From: Embleya sp040629175
GTDB taxonomy: Bacteria; Actinomycetota; Actinomycetes; Streptomycetales; Streptomycetaceae
Reading direction: 5' to 3'
Length of the DNA stretch: 64,000 nt
Assembly: GCF_040629175.1 (NCBI RefSeq)
Contig: NZ_JBEXUX010000010.1
Location: 124,001-188,000, forward strand
Both the position numbers and the translations under genes were made by a program. Below are positions 41,671 to 51,208 of the stretch, piece after piece. The notes under the pieces are model-generated. The model was not told where the DNA came from. It was given only the letters and a program-made list of their open reading frames with translations, and did no database searches. How positions within the stretch are numbered: position 1 is the stretch's first letter; every line of letters begins with the position of its first letter.

Positions 41671-43215
41671 GTGACCACCACCGGCCGCCTGTACGGCATC
41701 GGCCTCGGCCCGGGCGACCCCGAGCTGATCACCCTCAAGGCACATCGCCTGATCACCTCGGCCGACGTGGTCGCCTACCCGGTCAAGAAGGGTGCGCGCG
41801 GCGTCGCGATCACCATCGCCGAGCCGTATCTGAGCGACACCCAGCTGCGCCTCCCGCTCGAATACCCGGTGACCACCGAGAGCACCGACCACCCGGGTGG
41901 GTACGACGGCGCGCTCGCCGACTACTACGACTCGACCGCCGCCGAGATCGCCGCGCATCTGGACGCCGGTCGCGACGTCGCGGTGTTGTGCGAGGGCGAC
42001 CCGTTCTTCTACGGCTCGTACATGTACTGGCACGAACGCCTCGCCGACCGCTACCCGGTCGAGGTCGTGCCCGGGGTGACCTCGGTCAGCGGGGCGGCGG
42101 CGGTGTTGGGACGGCCGCTCGTGCAACACGACGAGGTGCTCACGATCCTGCCCGGCACGCTGCCGCCCGAGGTGCTCGCGGCGCGGCTGCGGACCACCGA
42201 CTCGGCCGCGGTGATCAAGCTCGGCAAGCGGCATTTCCCGGCCGTACGCGATGCGTTCGAGCAGGCCGGCTTGGCCGATCGCACGTGGTACGTGGAGCGG
42301 GCGACCACCGATCGGCAGCAGGTGCGCCCGCTCGCCGACGTGGTTCCGGACGAAGTGCCGTACTTCTCCCTGGTGATCACCCCGTCCGCCGCCCCCGGCG
42401 GCGAGTTCGCCACCAACCGCACCCCGTGCGCGCCCGAGCCGGCGTACGTGTTGCCCGAACCCACCGGCGAGCTCGGCTCGATCGACGTGGTCGGCCTCGG
42501 GCCGGCCGGTCCGCAATGGCTCACCCCGGACGCGCACGCGGCCCTCGCCGCCGCGGACCACCTGGTCGGCTACGGCCCGTACGTGGACCGCGTCCAGCCC
42601 CGCCCCGGCCAGAAGCGCCATCGCACCGACAACCGGGTCGAGGCCGAACGCGCGCGGCACGCCATCGCGTTGGCCGAGGCGGGCGGCCGGGTCGCGGTGG
42701 TCTCCTCCGGCGACGCGGGCGTGTTCGCGATGGCGTCCGCCGTACTGGAGGCGGCGCACGAGACCGCGACCGAGGTCCCGGTCCGGGTGGTCGCCGGGCT
42801 GTCCGCGATGCAGGCCGTGGCGTCGCGGGCGGGGGCGCCGCTGGGTCACGACTTCTGTGTGATCAGCCTGTCCGCGATCCTCAAGCCGTGGGACGTGATC
42901 GAGCGTCGGCTGACCGCCGCCGCCGAGGCGGACCTCGCGGTCGCGATCTACAACCCGGCCTCCAAGACCCGGCGCACCCAGGTCGCGGACGCCCGCGACC
43001 TGTTCCTCAAGCATCGCGCCCCGGGCACCCCGGTCGTGGTCGGCCGCGACGTCGGCGGCCCGACCGAGTCGGTGCACGTGGTCCGGCTGGCCGACCTGGA
43101 CCCGGAGCTGGTGGACATGCGTACGCTGCTGATCATCGGCTCGTCGCAGACCCGCACCTACCCCCGGCCGGACGGCGGCACCGGCGTGTACACGCCGCGA
43201 CGCTACCCGGCCTGA
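41671..43215 (+). CDS. cobIJ: Fused precorrin-2 C20- and precorrin-3B C17-methyltransferase (CobIJ)
   Basis: 514 residues with two tetrapyrrole-methylase domains. CobI starts YGIGLGPGDPELITLKAHR and contains CEGDPFFYGSYMYW. After a linker near residue 265, CobJ starts IDVVGLGPAGPQWLTPDA and contains SSGDAGVFAMAS and ISLSAILKPWDVIERRL. Both SAM-binding loops are intact. The fusion is common in actinomycetes and brings together the steps on either side of CobG. GTG 41671 has AGGAG 6 bases upstream. It follows cobH by 97 bases. Confidence 0.94.
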   Translation: MTTTGRLYGIGLGPGDPELITLKAHRLITSADVVAYPVKKGARGVAITIAEPYLSDTQLRLPLEYPVTTESTDHPGGYDGALADYYDSTAAEIAAHLDAGRDVAVLCEGDPFFYGSYMYWHERLADRYPVEVVPGVTSVSGAAAVLGRPLVQHDEVLTILPGTLPPEVLAARLRTTDSAAVIKLGKRHFPAVRDAFEQAGLADRTWYVERATTDRQQVRPLADVVPDEVPYFSLVITPSAAPGGEFATNRTPCAPEPAYVLPEPTGELGSIDVVGLGPAGPQWLTPDAHAALAAADHLVGYGPYVDRVQPRPGQKRHRTDNRVEAERARHAIALAEAGGRVAVVSSGDAGVFAMASAVLEAAHETATEVPVRVVAGLSAMQAVASRAGAPLGHDFCVISLSAILKPWDVIERRLTAAAEADLAVAIYNPASKTRRTQVADARDLFLKHRAPGTPVVVGRDVGGPTESVHVVRLADLDPELVDMRTLLIIGSSQTRTYPRPDGGTGVYTPRRYPA

Positions 43216-43337
43216 CGGCCCGAGCCGTGTCGACGACGATCCCGGGTCGGGTCGCCCCCGCACGGCCGGGGCGGCCCGGTCGAGGCGCCGAGATCGACGC
43301 GCGACGGTCGTATGTCACAGTGAGTGGCGTGCGCGAC

Positions 43338-44189
43338 TCACGTCCCGGCCGCCGCGGCCGACCCGTCCAGGACCCACCGCGCGGCGGCTGCCGCGTCGGT
43401 GACCTGTTCCGGCGCGCACACCCGGGGACGGCGGATCAGCACCACCGGCAGGCCCAGCTCCCGGGCGGCGGTGAGCTTGGCCGCGGTGAGGGCGCCGCCG
43501 CTGTCCTTGGTCACGATCGCGTCGATGCGCCGGTCACGCATCAGCGCGATCTCGTCCCCGACGGTGAACGGGCCCCGGGACAACAGGACTTCGCAGGCCC
43601 GCGGGAGCGCTCCGGTCGGCGGCTCGACGCTGCGCAGCAGGAACCACAGGTCGTCCAGGTGGGCGTAGGGCGCGGTCTCCAGGCGACCCGTGGTCAGGAA
43701 CACCCGTCGGGCCAGGCCGGGCAACACCCGCGCGGCTTCGGCCGCGGAGTCGACCGGATACCAACGGTCACCCGGCACGGCCGTCCATCCCGGCCGTTGC
43801 AGGCGCAGCAGCGGGACGTGCGCCTCGGCACACGCGGCGACCGCGTTCGCCGAGATCCGGGCCGCGAACGGGTGGGTGGCGTCGACCACCGCCGCGACGC
43901 CGCGCGCCCGCAACCACGCGACCAGTCCGGGCACGCCGCCGAAGCCGCCCACCCGGGTCTCGCCGACCGGCAGCACGGGTGCGCTGGTCCGCCCGGCCAG
44001 CGACGAGACGACACACAGCCCCGGTACGTCGACCAGACGCGCGGCAAGCACCCTCGCCTCGGCGGTACCGCCGAGCAACAACACCACGCGGCCCGCCCCG
44101 GCCCGGGAGGCGAGCGGGACGGGCGCCTCGGTGAATGCCTCCGCTCCGCCGGGTCCACCGGATCCGCTCGACCCGCTCGACCCGCTCAC
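43338..44189 (-). CDS. cobK: Precorrin-6A reductase (CobK)
   Basis: 283 residues. The NADPH-binding start is VVLLLGGTAEARVLA; VVDATHPFAARISANA and IVTKDSGGALTAAKL are conserved. An N-terminal Ser/Gly-rich tail of about 20 residues precedes it; GTG 44189 is nevertheless supported by AGGAG 6 bases upstream. The start codon is only 17 bases from that of the divergent cbiD gene, so the two promoters must overlap the coding starts. It reduces the C18-C19 double bond of precorrin-6A. Confidence 0.92.
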   Translation of the reverse strand: MSGSSGSSGSGGPGGAEAFTEAPVPLASRAGAGRVVLLLGGTAEARVLAARLVDVPGLCVVSSLAGRTSAPVLPVGETRVGGFGGVPGLVAWLRARGVAAVVDATHPFAARISANAVAACAEAHVPLLRLQRPGWTAVPGDRWYPVDSAAEAARVLPGLARRVFLTTGRLETAPYAHLDDLWFLLRSVEPPTGALPRACEVLLSRGPFTVGDEIALMRDRRIDAIVTKDSGGALTAAKLTAARELGLPVVLIRRPRVCAPEQVTDAAAAARWVLDGSAAAAGT

Positions 44190-44206
44190 GATTGGCTCCT
44201 CGACCG

Positions 44207-45304
44207 ATGACCGGCCCCGATCGTCTGCGCCGCGGCTGGACCACCGGCGCGTGTGCGACCGCCGCGACGACCGCCGCCTACCAGGCCCTGTTGACCGGCG
44301 AGTTCCCCGACCCGGTGACGGTATGGCTGCCCGGCGGCCAGACGCCCGCGTTCGCGCTCGCCGTCGAGGAGCTCACCGCGCCCACCCGGGTCGCCATGGC
44401 CGGTGTGGTCAAGGACGCCGGCGACGACCCGGATGTCACCCACGGTGCGCTGATCCGGGCCACCGTCCGGCACGCGGCGCCCGGCACCGGGGTGACCTTC
44501 CGGGCCGGCCCCGGCGTCGGCACGGTGACCCTGCCCGGCCTCCCGCTCGCGGTCGGCGAACCCGCCGTCAATCCCGTGCCACGCAAGCTGATCCGCGAAG
44601 CGGTGGCCCGGGTGGCCGCCGCGCACGGCGGTACCGGCGACGTCACGGTCGAGTTGTCCGTGGACGACGGCGCCCGGATCGCCGAACAGACCTGGAATCC
44701 GCGCCTGGGCATCCTGGGCGGGCTGTCCATCCTGGGCACCACCGGCGTCGTCATCCCGTACTCGTGCTCGGCCTGGATCGACTCGATCCGGCGCGGCATC
44801 GACGTCGCGCTGGCCACCGGCGAGACACACGTGCTCGGCGCGACCGGCACCACCTCGGAGCGGGTCGGGGCGCAGGTGTGCGGCCTGTCCGGCACCGCGC
44901 TGTTGGACATGGGCGACTTCGCCGGCGCGCTGCTCAAGTACCTGCGTCGGCACCCGATCCCGCGCCTGACCATCGCCGGCGGCTTCGCCAAGCTCTCCAA
45001 GCTCGCCGACGGCCATCTCGACCTGCACTCGGGTCGCTCGCAGGTGAACCTGGACGCGCTCGCCGACCGGGCCGCGGCGGTCGGCGGCGACGCCGCGTTG
45101 GCCGCGCACATCCGCGCCGCGAACACCGCCCTGCACGCGCTCGAACTGGCCCGGGCGGCCGACGTCCCGCTCGGCGACGCGGTCGCGGAAGCCGCCCGCG
45201 ACGCCGCCCGGTCGCTGCTGCGCGGCAGCGAACTCCCGATCACCGTCGACGTGATCGCGATCGACCGCGCGGGCACCATCGTCGGCCGCGCCGCGCCGGC
45301 CTAG
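44207..45304 (+). CDS. cbiD: Cobalt-precorrin-5B (C1)-methyltransferase (CbiD)
   Basis: 365 residues. The diagnostic N-terminus RRGWTTGACATAATTAAYQA is complete, with VTVELSVDDGARIAEQTWNP and LDMGDFAGALLKYLRRHP further on. CbiD is classically the anaerobic-pathway C1 methylase, yet here it sits among aerobic cob genes, presumably replacing CobF. ATG 44207 lacks a ribosome site and is 17 bases from the cobK start; the message may be leaderless. It is convergent with cobM, 26 bases apart. Confidence 0.93.
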   Translation: MTGPDRLRRGWTTGACATAATTAAYQALLTGEFPDPVTVWLPGGQTPAFALAVEELTAPTRVAMAGVVKDAGDDPDVTHGALIRATVRHAAPGTGVTFRAGPGVGTVTLPGLPLAVGEPAVNPVPRKLIREAVARVAAAHGGTGDVTVELSVDDGARIAEQTWNPRLGILGGLSILGTTGVVIPYSCSAWIDSIRRGIDVALATGETHVLGATGTTSERVGAQVCGLSGTALLDMGDFAGALLKYLRRHPIPRLTIAGGFAKLSKLADGHLDLHSGRSQVNLDALADRAAAVGGDAALAAHIRAANTALHALELARAADVPLGDAVAEAARDAARSLLRGSELPITVDVIAIDRAGTIVGRAAPA

Positions 45305-45330
45305 ATCGCGGCGATCCGGACCCGCGCCGC

Positions 45331-46092
45331 TCACCCGACCGGCCTCGGCTCGCCACGATCGCGGATCTCGCTGTACAGGTGGCTGTCGCAGAAACCCGGT
45401 TCACCCAGCACCCGGCCGACCATGATGATCGCCACCGCCTTGATCCCGTTGTCGCGCACCAGGGACACCAGGTCCGCCAGTTCGCCGCGCACGATCAGTT
45501 CGTCCGGGCGGGACGCGCGCGCGACCACCGCGACCGGGCAGTCCGCGCCGTACAGCGGGGTCAACTCGGCGACCACCCGCTCGACTCGACCGACCGCCAG
45601 ATGCAGCACCAGCAGCGCGCCGGACCGGCCCAGCGTGGCCAGGTCCTCGCCCGGCGGCATCGCCGTCGCGTTGCCCGCCACCCGGGTCAGGATCACCGTC
45701 TGGCCCACCGTGGGCAGCGTCAGCTCGCGGCCCATCGCCGCCGCCGCGGCGGCGAACGCCGGTACGCCCGGGGTGATGTCCCACGGAATGCCCAGCGCGT
45801 CGAGCCGGCGCTGCTGCTCGGCCACCGCACTGAAGAACGAGGTGTCGCCGGACTGGAGGCGGGCCACGTCGTGCCCGGCCGCGTGCGCGGCGCGCAGTTC
45901 CTCGACGATCTCGTCCAGGTTCAGCTCGGCGGTGTCCACCAGTCGGGCTCCGGGCGGTGCCGCCTCGACCAGTTCGCGCGGCACGAGCGCGCCGGCGTAC
46001 AGGCACACCGGCGACGCGGCGATGATCCGCAACCCCCGCACCGTGATCAGGTCGGCCGCGCCGGGCCCGGCGCCGATGAAGTGCACGGTCAT
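45331..46092 (-). CDS. cobM: Precorrin-4 C11-methyltransferase (CobM)
   Basis: 253-residue tetrapyrrole methylase. The SAM site is HFIGAGPGAADLITVRG; RLQSGDTSFFSAVAEQ and PWDITPGVPAFAAAAAAMG are typical of CobM/CbiF. GAGGAG lies 7 bases before ATG 46092. It follows cobL by 4 bases on the minus strand, as the last gene of the cobN-cobL-cobM operon. Confidence 0.95.
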   Translation of the reverse strand: MTVHFIGAGPGAADLITVRGLRIIAASPVCLYAGALVPRELVEAAPPGARLVDTAELNLDEIVEELRAAHAAGHDVARLQSGDTSFFSAVAEQQRRLDALGIPWDITPGVPAFAAAAAAMGRELTLPTVGQTVILTRVAGNATAMPPGEDLATLGRSGALLVLHLAVGRVERVVAELTPLYGADCPVAVVARASRPDELIVRGELADLVSLVRDNGIKAVAIIMVGRVLGEPGFCDSHLYSEIRDRGEPRPVG

Positions 46093-46096
46093 GGAA

Positions 46097-47350
46097 CTAC
46101 TCCTCGTTCGCATCGGAAAGCGGCTTGACCGCCACCCACTGGGTGACCGGCATCGCCGGCCGCCATCCGGTGAACCGGCCCACGGGGGCGGACCGGGTGA
46201 CCTGAAGGCGCGTCAACTCCCCGCCGTACGCCGCACGATGGCGCAACACCTCGGCCTCGGTCTCGGCCACCACCGCGTTCGCGACCAGCCGGCCACCGGG
46301 GCGCAAAGCGGCCCAGCACTCTTCGACCACGCCCGGCACGGTCAACCCACCGCCGATGAACACCGCGTCCGGGGCCCGGCCCACCCGCTCGCGGAGTGCC
46401 TCCGGCGCCCGACCGACCACGATCCGCAACGCCGGCACGCCCAGCGCGACCGCGTTCGCCCGGGCCCGCTCGGCCCGGTCCTCGCGGGTCTCGAAGCCGA
46501 CAGCCCGGCACGACGGATGCGTGCGCATCCACTCGATGCCGATACTGCCGCTGCCCGCGCCCACGTCCCACAACAACTCGCCGGGACGAGGCCCGAGCAC
46601 GGCCAACGTCACGGCGCGGATCTCGCGCTTGGTCAACTGCCCGTCGTGGGCGTAGGCATCATCCGCCAGACCGGGAGCCCGACTCAGCCCGGGGCCGTCC
46701 GCGCACTCGATCGCGACCACGTTCAAGTCCGCGAACCGCCGCTCGGGAGCCGCCGCGAGCGCGTCGGCGGTGCCCCGCCACGTCGACTCGGCCGGGCCAC
46801 CCAGGTGTTCCAACACGGTGACCGCGCTCGTCCCGAAGCCGCACTCGCCCAACAAGGCGGCGGCCCGACCCGGCGTGGAGCCATCCGCGCTGAGCAGCAA
46901 CACCCGTGCCCCGGCGAACAGTTCGGCGGCCAATCCGGCCAGCGGTCGGCCCACCGCGCTGACCACCGGGACGGCCTGCACCGACCAGCCCAGCCGCGCA
47001 CACGCGAGCGAGGCCGACGAGGGAGCCGGCAGCACGACGACCCGCTCGGCGCCCAACTCCCGGACCAGCGCGGCCCCGACGCCGTAGAACATCGGGTCCC
47101 CGCTGGCCAGCACGCACACCTGCCGGGCCCCGGCCAGGGCGGCGACGAAGTCCACCGAGAACGGCGACGGCCAGCGGACCCGCTCGGCCGCCACCCCCTC
47201 CACCATGGCCAGGTGCCGCGCGCCGCCGACCAATACGTCGGCAGCGCCCACCAACGCCCGGGCCGCCTCGGAGAGTCCGGCCCAGCCGTCGTCCCCGATC
47301 CCGACCACGGACACCGTCCGGGTCGGCGTCGGGGCGTCCCGCTCAGGCAT
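46097..47350 (-). CDS. cobL: Precorrin-6Y C5,15-methyltransferase, decarboxylating (CobL)
   Basis: 417 residues with two domains. The N-terminal CbiE-type methylase starts VSVVGIGDDGWAGLS and has VLASGDPMFYGVGAALV. The C-terminal CbiT-type domain has the SAM loop LLWDVGAGSGSIGIEWMR. It methylates C5 and C15 and decarboxylates the C12 acetate. ATG 47350 has GAGGA about 8 bases upstream and overlaps the cobN end by 8 bases. Confidence 0.95.
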   Translation of the reverse strand: MPERDAPTPTRTVSVVGIGDDGWAGLSEAARALVGAADVLVGGARHLAMVEGVAAERVRWPSPFSVDFVAALAGARQVCVLASGDPMFYGVGAALVRELGAERVVVLPAPSSASLACARLGWSVQAVPVVSAVGRPLAGLAAELFAGARVLLLSADGSTPGRAAALLGECGFGTSAVTVLEHLGGPAESTWRGTADALAAAPERRFADLNVVAIECADGPGLSRAPGLADDAYAHDGQLTKREIRAVTLAVLGPRPGELLWDVGAGSGSIGIEWMRTHPSCRAVGFETREDRAERARANAVALGVPALRIVVGRAPEALRERVGRAPDAVFIGGGLTVPGVVEECWAALRPGGRLVANAVVAETEAEVLRHRAAYGGELTRLQVTRSAPVGRFTGWRPAMPVTQWVAVKPLSDANEE

Positions 47351-50300
47351 CCCCCGCGTCCTCGCCGCCTTCGAGGTCGCCCTCGACGTCGAGGTAGACC
47401 TCACGCAGGCCCTCCAGAGTGGCGGCCTCCGGCTTCTCCCACATGCCTCGGTCGGCGGCTTCGAGCAGCCGTTCGGCGATGCCGCGCAGCGCCCACGGGT
47501 TGGACGTGCGCATGAACTCGCGGTTGGTCTCGTCCAGGACGTATTCGCCCGCGAGCCGCTCGTACATCCAGTCGGCGACCACACCGGTGGTGGCGTCGTA
47601 GCCGAACAGGTAGTCCACCGTGGCGGCCAGCTCGAACGCGCCCTTGTACCCGTGCTTGCGCATCGCCTCGATCCAGCGCGGGTTGACCACCCGGGCCCGG
47701 AAGACCCGGGCGGTCTCCTGCTGGAGCGTGCGGGTGCGGACCGCGTCGGGCATGGTCGAGTCGCCGATGTAGGCCGCCGGCGCGGTGCCGGTCAGCGCGC
47801 GCACGGCGGCGACCATGCCGCCGTGGTACTGGAAGTAGTCGTCCGAGTCGGCGATGTCGTGCTCGCGCGTGTCGGTGTTCTTGGCCGCCACCGCGATCCT
47901 GCGGTATGCGTCCTCCATGTCCTCGCGGGCGAACACCCCGTCCAGGCCCCGGCCGTAGGCGTAGCCGCCCCAGGTCGCGTAGACCTCGGCCAGGTCCGCG
48001 TCGTCGCGCCAGGTGCGCGCGTCGATCAGCGGCAGCAGCCCCGCGCCGTAGGCGCCGGGCCGGGAGCCGAACACGCGCGTGGTGGCTCGGCGCGCGTCGC
48101 CGTGTCGGGCGGTGTCGGCGCGCACGTGCGCCCGGACGTAGTTGTCCTCGTCCGGCTCGGCCAGCTCCGCGACCAGCCGCACCGCGTCGTCGAGCAGCAG
48201 CACCACGTGCGGGAACGCGTCCCGGAAGAACCCGGAGATGCGCACCGTGACGTCCACGCGGGGGCGGCCCAGCTCGGCGAGCGAGATCGCCTCGATGCCG
48301 GTCACCCGCCGCGACGCGTCGTCCCACACCGGACGCACGCCGAGCAGCGCCAGTACCTCGGCGATGTCGTCGCCGCTGGTGCGCATCGCGCTGGTGCCCC
48401 ACACCGAAAGGCCCACCGAGCGCGGCCAGTCGCCGTCGTTGTCCGCGCGGTAGCGGGCCAACAGCGAGTCGGCGAGGGCCTGTCCGGTCTCCCAGGCCAG
48501 TCGGCTCGGGATCGCCTTCGGGTCCACCGTGTAGAAGTTGCGGCCGGTCGGCAGCACGTTGACCAGCCCGCGCAGCGGCGAACCGCTGGGCCCGGCCGCG
48601 ACGTAGCCGCCCTCCAGGGCGTGCAGCACCGCGCCGATCTCGTCGCCGGTGCGGTCCAGGCGCGGCACGATCTCGGTCGCGGCGAACGCCAACACGTCGG
48701 CGACCGCCGCCGATTCGGCGCCCAGCACCTCGTGTGTGACGGCCAGGGCCCGGGCCGGGTCCCAGCCACCCGCCTCCATCGCCGCGACCAGGCGATGGGC
48801 GCGGTCCTCGGCGTCGTCGGTCTCGGTGCGCGAGGCACCGCCGCCCTCGACCAGGCCCAGCGATTCGCGCAGGCCCGGGAGCGCGGCGGCCTTGCCACCC
48901 CACACCTGACGGGCCCTCAGCATCGCGGTGACCAGGTTGATCCGGCCCTCGCCGGTGGGCGCGCTGCCCAGGATGTGCAGGCCCTCGCGGATCTGCGCGT
49001 CCTTGACCTCGCACAACCACCCGTCCAGGTGCAGGATCAGGTCGTCGAACTCGGCCTCGTGCGGCCGGTCGGTGATGCCCAGGTCGTGGTCGAGCTTGGT
49101 GGCCTGGATCAGCGTCCAGATCTGCGCCTGCAGCGCCGGGCCCTTGGCCGGGTCGAGCGCCTGCACGTTGGCGTATTCGTCGAGCAGTTGCTCCAGCCGG
49201 GTCAGGTCGCCGTACGTCTCGGCCCGCGCCATCGGCGGCACCAGGTGGTCCACGATGATCGCGTGCGCACGCCGCTTGGCCTGCGCGCCCTCGCCCGGGT
49301 CGTTCACCAGGAACGGGTAGACCAGCGGCAGATCGCCGAGCACCGCGTCCGGTCCGCACTCGGCGGACAGGCCCAGGTTCTTGCCCGGCAACCACTCCAG
49401 CGTGCCGTGCTTGCCCAGGTGCACGAGCGCGTGCGCGCCGAACCCGCCCGGTCCGGCGGGCGCGTCCAGCCACCAGTAGGCGGCCAGGTAGTGGTGACTC
49501 GGCGGCAGGTCCGGGTCGTGGTAGATGGCCACCGGGTTCTCGCCGAAGCCGCGCGGCGGTTGGATGATCAGGATCACGTTGCCCGCGCGCAGCGCCGCGA
49601 GCACGATCTCGCCCTCGGGATCGCGCGAGTGGTCCACATACAGCTCGCCGGGCGGCGGGCCCCAGTGTTCCTCGATGTTCGCGCGCAGCCCGAGCGGCAA
49701 CTTCGCGTAGCGCTCGCGGTAGTCGGCCGCCGAGATCCGGACCGGGTTGCCTTCGAGCTGACCCTCCGTCAACCACTCCGGGTCCTGACCGCCCGCCGCG
49801 ATCAGCGCGTGGATGAGCTTGTCGCCGTCCGGCGGTTCGAGGCCGGGCAGCGCGTCGGCGCCATCGAGCGCGCCGACGTCGTAGCCGGCCGCGCGCATCG
49901 CGCGCAGCAGCGCGACGGCGGAGGCCGGGGTGTCCAGACCGACCGCGTTGCCGATCCGGGAGTGCTTGGTCGGGTATGCGGACAACACCACGCCGACCTT
50001 GCGCTCGCCGGCCGGAATGTGCCGAAGTCGGGCGTGTCGAACCGCGATTCCGGCCACTCGCGCGGCTCGTTCGGGGTCGGCGGCGTAGTGCGTGAGCCCG
50101 TCCGGGCTCGTCTCCTTGAACGAGAACGGGACGGTGATCAGCCGGCCGTCGAACTCGGGCACCGCGACCTGGGTGGCCGCGTCCAGCGGCGACAGGCCCG
50201 CGTCGCCGGCCTCCCATTCGGCCCGGCTGGTGGTCAGGTTCAACGCCTGGAGGATGGTGATGTCCAGGCCCGCCAGCGCGCCGACGTCCCACTGTTCGTC

Positions 50301-50990
50301 GTCGCCGCCGGCGGAGACCTCGGCGGGCTTGGCCCCACCGGCGCCCCCCGCCGCGAGCACGGTCACCAGCAGCGCGTCGAGTTCGCCCAGTGCCGCGAAC
50401 AACGATTCGTCCGCGCCACGCAACGACGCGCACCAGATCGGTACCGGCCGGCCGCCCGCGTTCTCGATCGCCGCGCACAGGTCGGCCACGAACGCGGTGT
50501 TCCCGGCGAGGTGATGGGCGCGGTAGTAGAGCACGCCCACGGCCGGGCCCTCGATCTCCCGGGCCGAGCGGTCCAGCCGGCCCCAGGAGGGCACCTCGAC
50601 GGGCGGCTCGAAGCCGTGCCCGGTGAGCAGCAGCGTGTCGGAGAGGAAGTGGTGGAGCTGGGTCAGGTTGGCCGGTCCGCCCTGGGCGAGGTAGGCGTGC
50701 GCCTGGGCGCTCACCCCGGCGGGTACGGTCGCCAGCTCCATCAGCGCGGCGTCGGCGGCGAGTTCGCCGCTGAGCACGACGACCGGGCGCGGGCCGGCCA
50801 ACAGCGCGTCCAGACCCGCCTCCCACGCGCGCCGCCCGCCGAGCAGGCGGACCACGACCAGGTCGGTGCCGTCCAGGAGCGCGGGCAGGTCGGCCGGCTC
50901 GACGCGGGCCGGATTGGCCAGGCGCCAGTCGCCCTCGCTCGCCTTGGCGCTGAGCAGGTCGGTGTCGGAGGTCGACAGGAGCAGGATCAC
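47343..50990 (-). CDS. cobN: Cobaltochelatase subunit CobN
   Basis: 1215 residues of the CobN/Mg-chelatase H family, full length. Recognisable parts include the start MILLLSTSDTDLLSAKASEG, the metal-site-rich VYYDHSRDPEG-type region (LYVDHSRDPEGEIVLAAL) and the conserved HLGKHGTLEWLPGKNLGLS. It is the large, substrate-binding subunit that inserts cobalt into hydrogenobyrinic acid a,c-diamide; the ATPase subunits are not in the window. GTG 50990 has GAGG about 6 bases upstream. It is first in an operon with cobL and cobM, below a cobalamin riboswitch. Confidence 0.96.
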   Translation of the reverse strand: MILLLSTSDTDLLSAKASEGDWRLANPARVEPADLPALLDGTDLVVVRLLGGRRAWEAGLDALLAGPRPVVVLSGELAADAALMELATVPAGVSAQAHAYLAQGGPANLTQLHHFLSDTLLLTGHGFEPPVEVPSWGRLDRSAREIEGPAVGVLYYRAHHLAGNTAFVADLCAAIENAGGRPVPIWCASLRGADESLFAALGELDALLVTVLAAGGAGGAKPAEVSAGGDDEQWDVGALAGLDITILQALNLTTSRAEWEAGDAGLSPLDAATQVAVPEFDGRLITVPFSFKETSPDGLTHYAADPERAARVAGIAVRHARLRHIPAGERKVGVVLSAYPTKHSRIGNAVGLDTPASAVALLRAMRAAGYDVGALDGADALPGLEPPDGDKLIHALIAAGGQDPEWLTEGQLEGNPVRISAADYRERYAKLPLGLRANIEEHWGPPPGELYVDHSRDPEGEIVLAALRAGNVILIIQPPRGFGENPVAIYHDPDLPPSHHYLAAYWWLDAPAGPGGFGAHALVHLGKHGTLEWLPGKNLGLSAECGPDAVLGDLPLVYPFLVNDPGEGAQAKRRAHAIIVDHLVPPMARAETYGDLTRLEQLLDEYANVQALDPAKGPALQAQIWTLIQATKLDHDLGITDRPHEAEFDDLILHLDGWLCEVKDAQIREGLHILGSAPTGEGRINLVTAMLRARQVWGGKAAALPGLRESLGLVEGGGASRTETDDAEDRAHRLVAAMEAGGWDPARALAVTHEVLGAESAAVADVLAFAATEIVPRLDRTGDEIGAVLHALEGGYVAAGPSGSPLRGLVNVLPTGRNFYTVDPKAIPSRLAWETGQALADSLLARYRADNDGDWPRSVGLSVWGTSAMRTSGDDIAEVLALLGVRPVWDDASRRVTGIEAISLAELGRPRVDVTVRISGFFRDAFPHVVLLLDDAVRLVAELAEPDEDNYVRAHVRADTARHGDARRATTRVFGSRPGAYGAGLLPLIDARTWRDDADLAEVYATWGGYAYGRGLDGVFAREDMEDAYRRIAVAAKNTDTREHDIADSDDYFQYHGGMVAAVRALTGTAPAAYIGDSTMPDAVRTRTLQQETARVFRARVVNPRWIEAMRKHGYKGAFELAATVDYLFGYDATTGVVADWMYERLAGEYVLDETNREFMRTSNPWALRGIAERLLEAADRGMWEKPEAATLEGLREVYLDVEGDLEGGEDAGDA

Positions 50991-51166
50991 CGGGGGCCTC
51001 CGCCGATGCCGGCGTGGCGAGCCACGAGGTGGATGTCGCGAACGGCGACGCCGTCGCGGGTGCCGTCGCCGAACGTGCCGCGACGGCGAGCGGGCAGCTC
51101 ACCGACGGGGAAACCGCAGCGGTCGAAGCTGTGTACGCAAGAACGCCGGCAGGACGAAATCGTCAC
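50987..51166 (-). CDS. Possible small ORF between the cobalamin riboswitch and cobN
   Basis: 59 codons starting GTG 51166 (VTISSCRRSCVHSF...). GGAGAGG lies 8 bases before it, and its stop overlaps the cobN start as GTGA. Third codon positions are mostly G or C, as in real genes here. It has three cysteines near the start and an Arg/Gly-rich end. No family recognised. It may be a leader whose translation is coupled to cobN, or a chance frame. Confidence 0.35.
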   Translation of the reverse strand: MTISSCRRSCVHSFDRCGFPVGELPARRRGTFGDGTRDGVAVRDIHLVARHAGIGGGPR

Positions 51167-51208
51167 CTGGAGCGCCTCTCCGGGGTCCTCGCCCCATCGG
51201 ACTCGGGG

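Noticed and set aside
43216..43337. Second cobalamin riboswitch or strong terminator between cobIJ and cobK
   Set aside because: No B12 box or convincing long hairpin was seen in this convergent gap.
47401..51102. 1233-codon frame overlapping cobN on the same strand
   Set aside because: Out of frame with CobN, Arg/Gly/Ala-rich, no family features. CobN is full length in the other frame.
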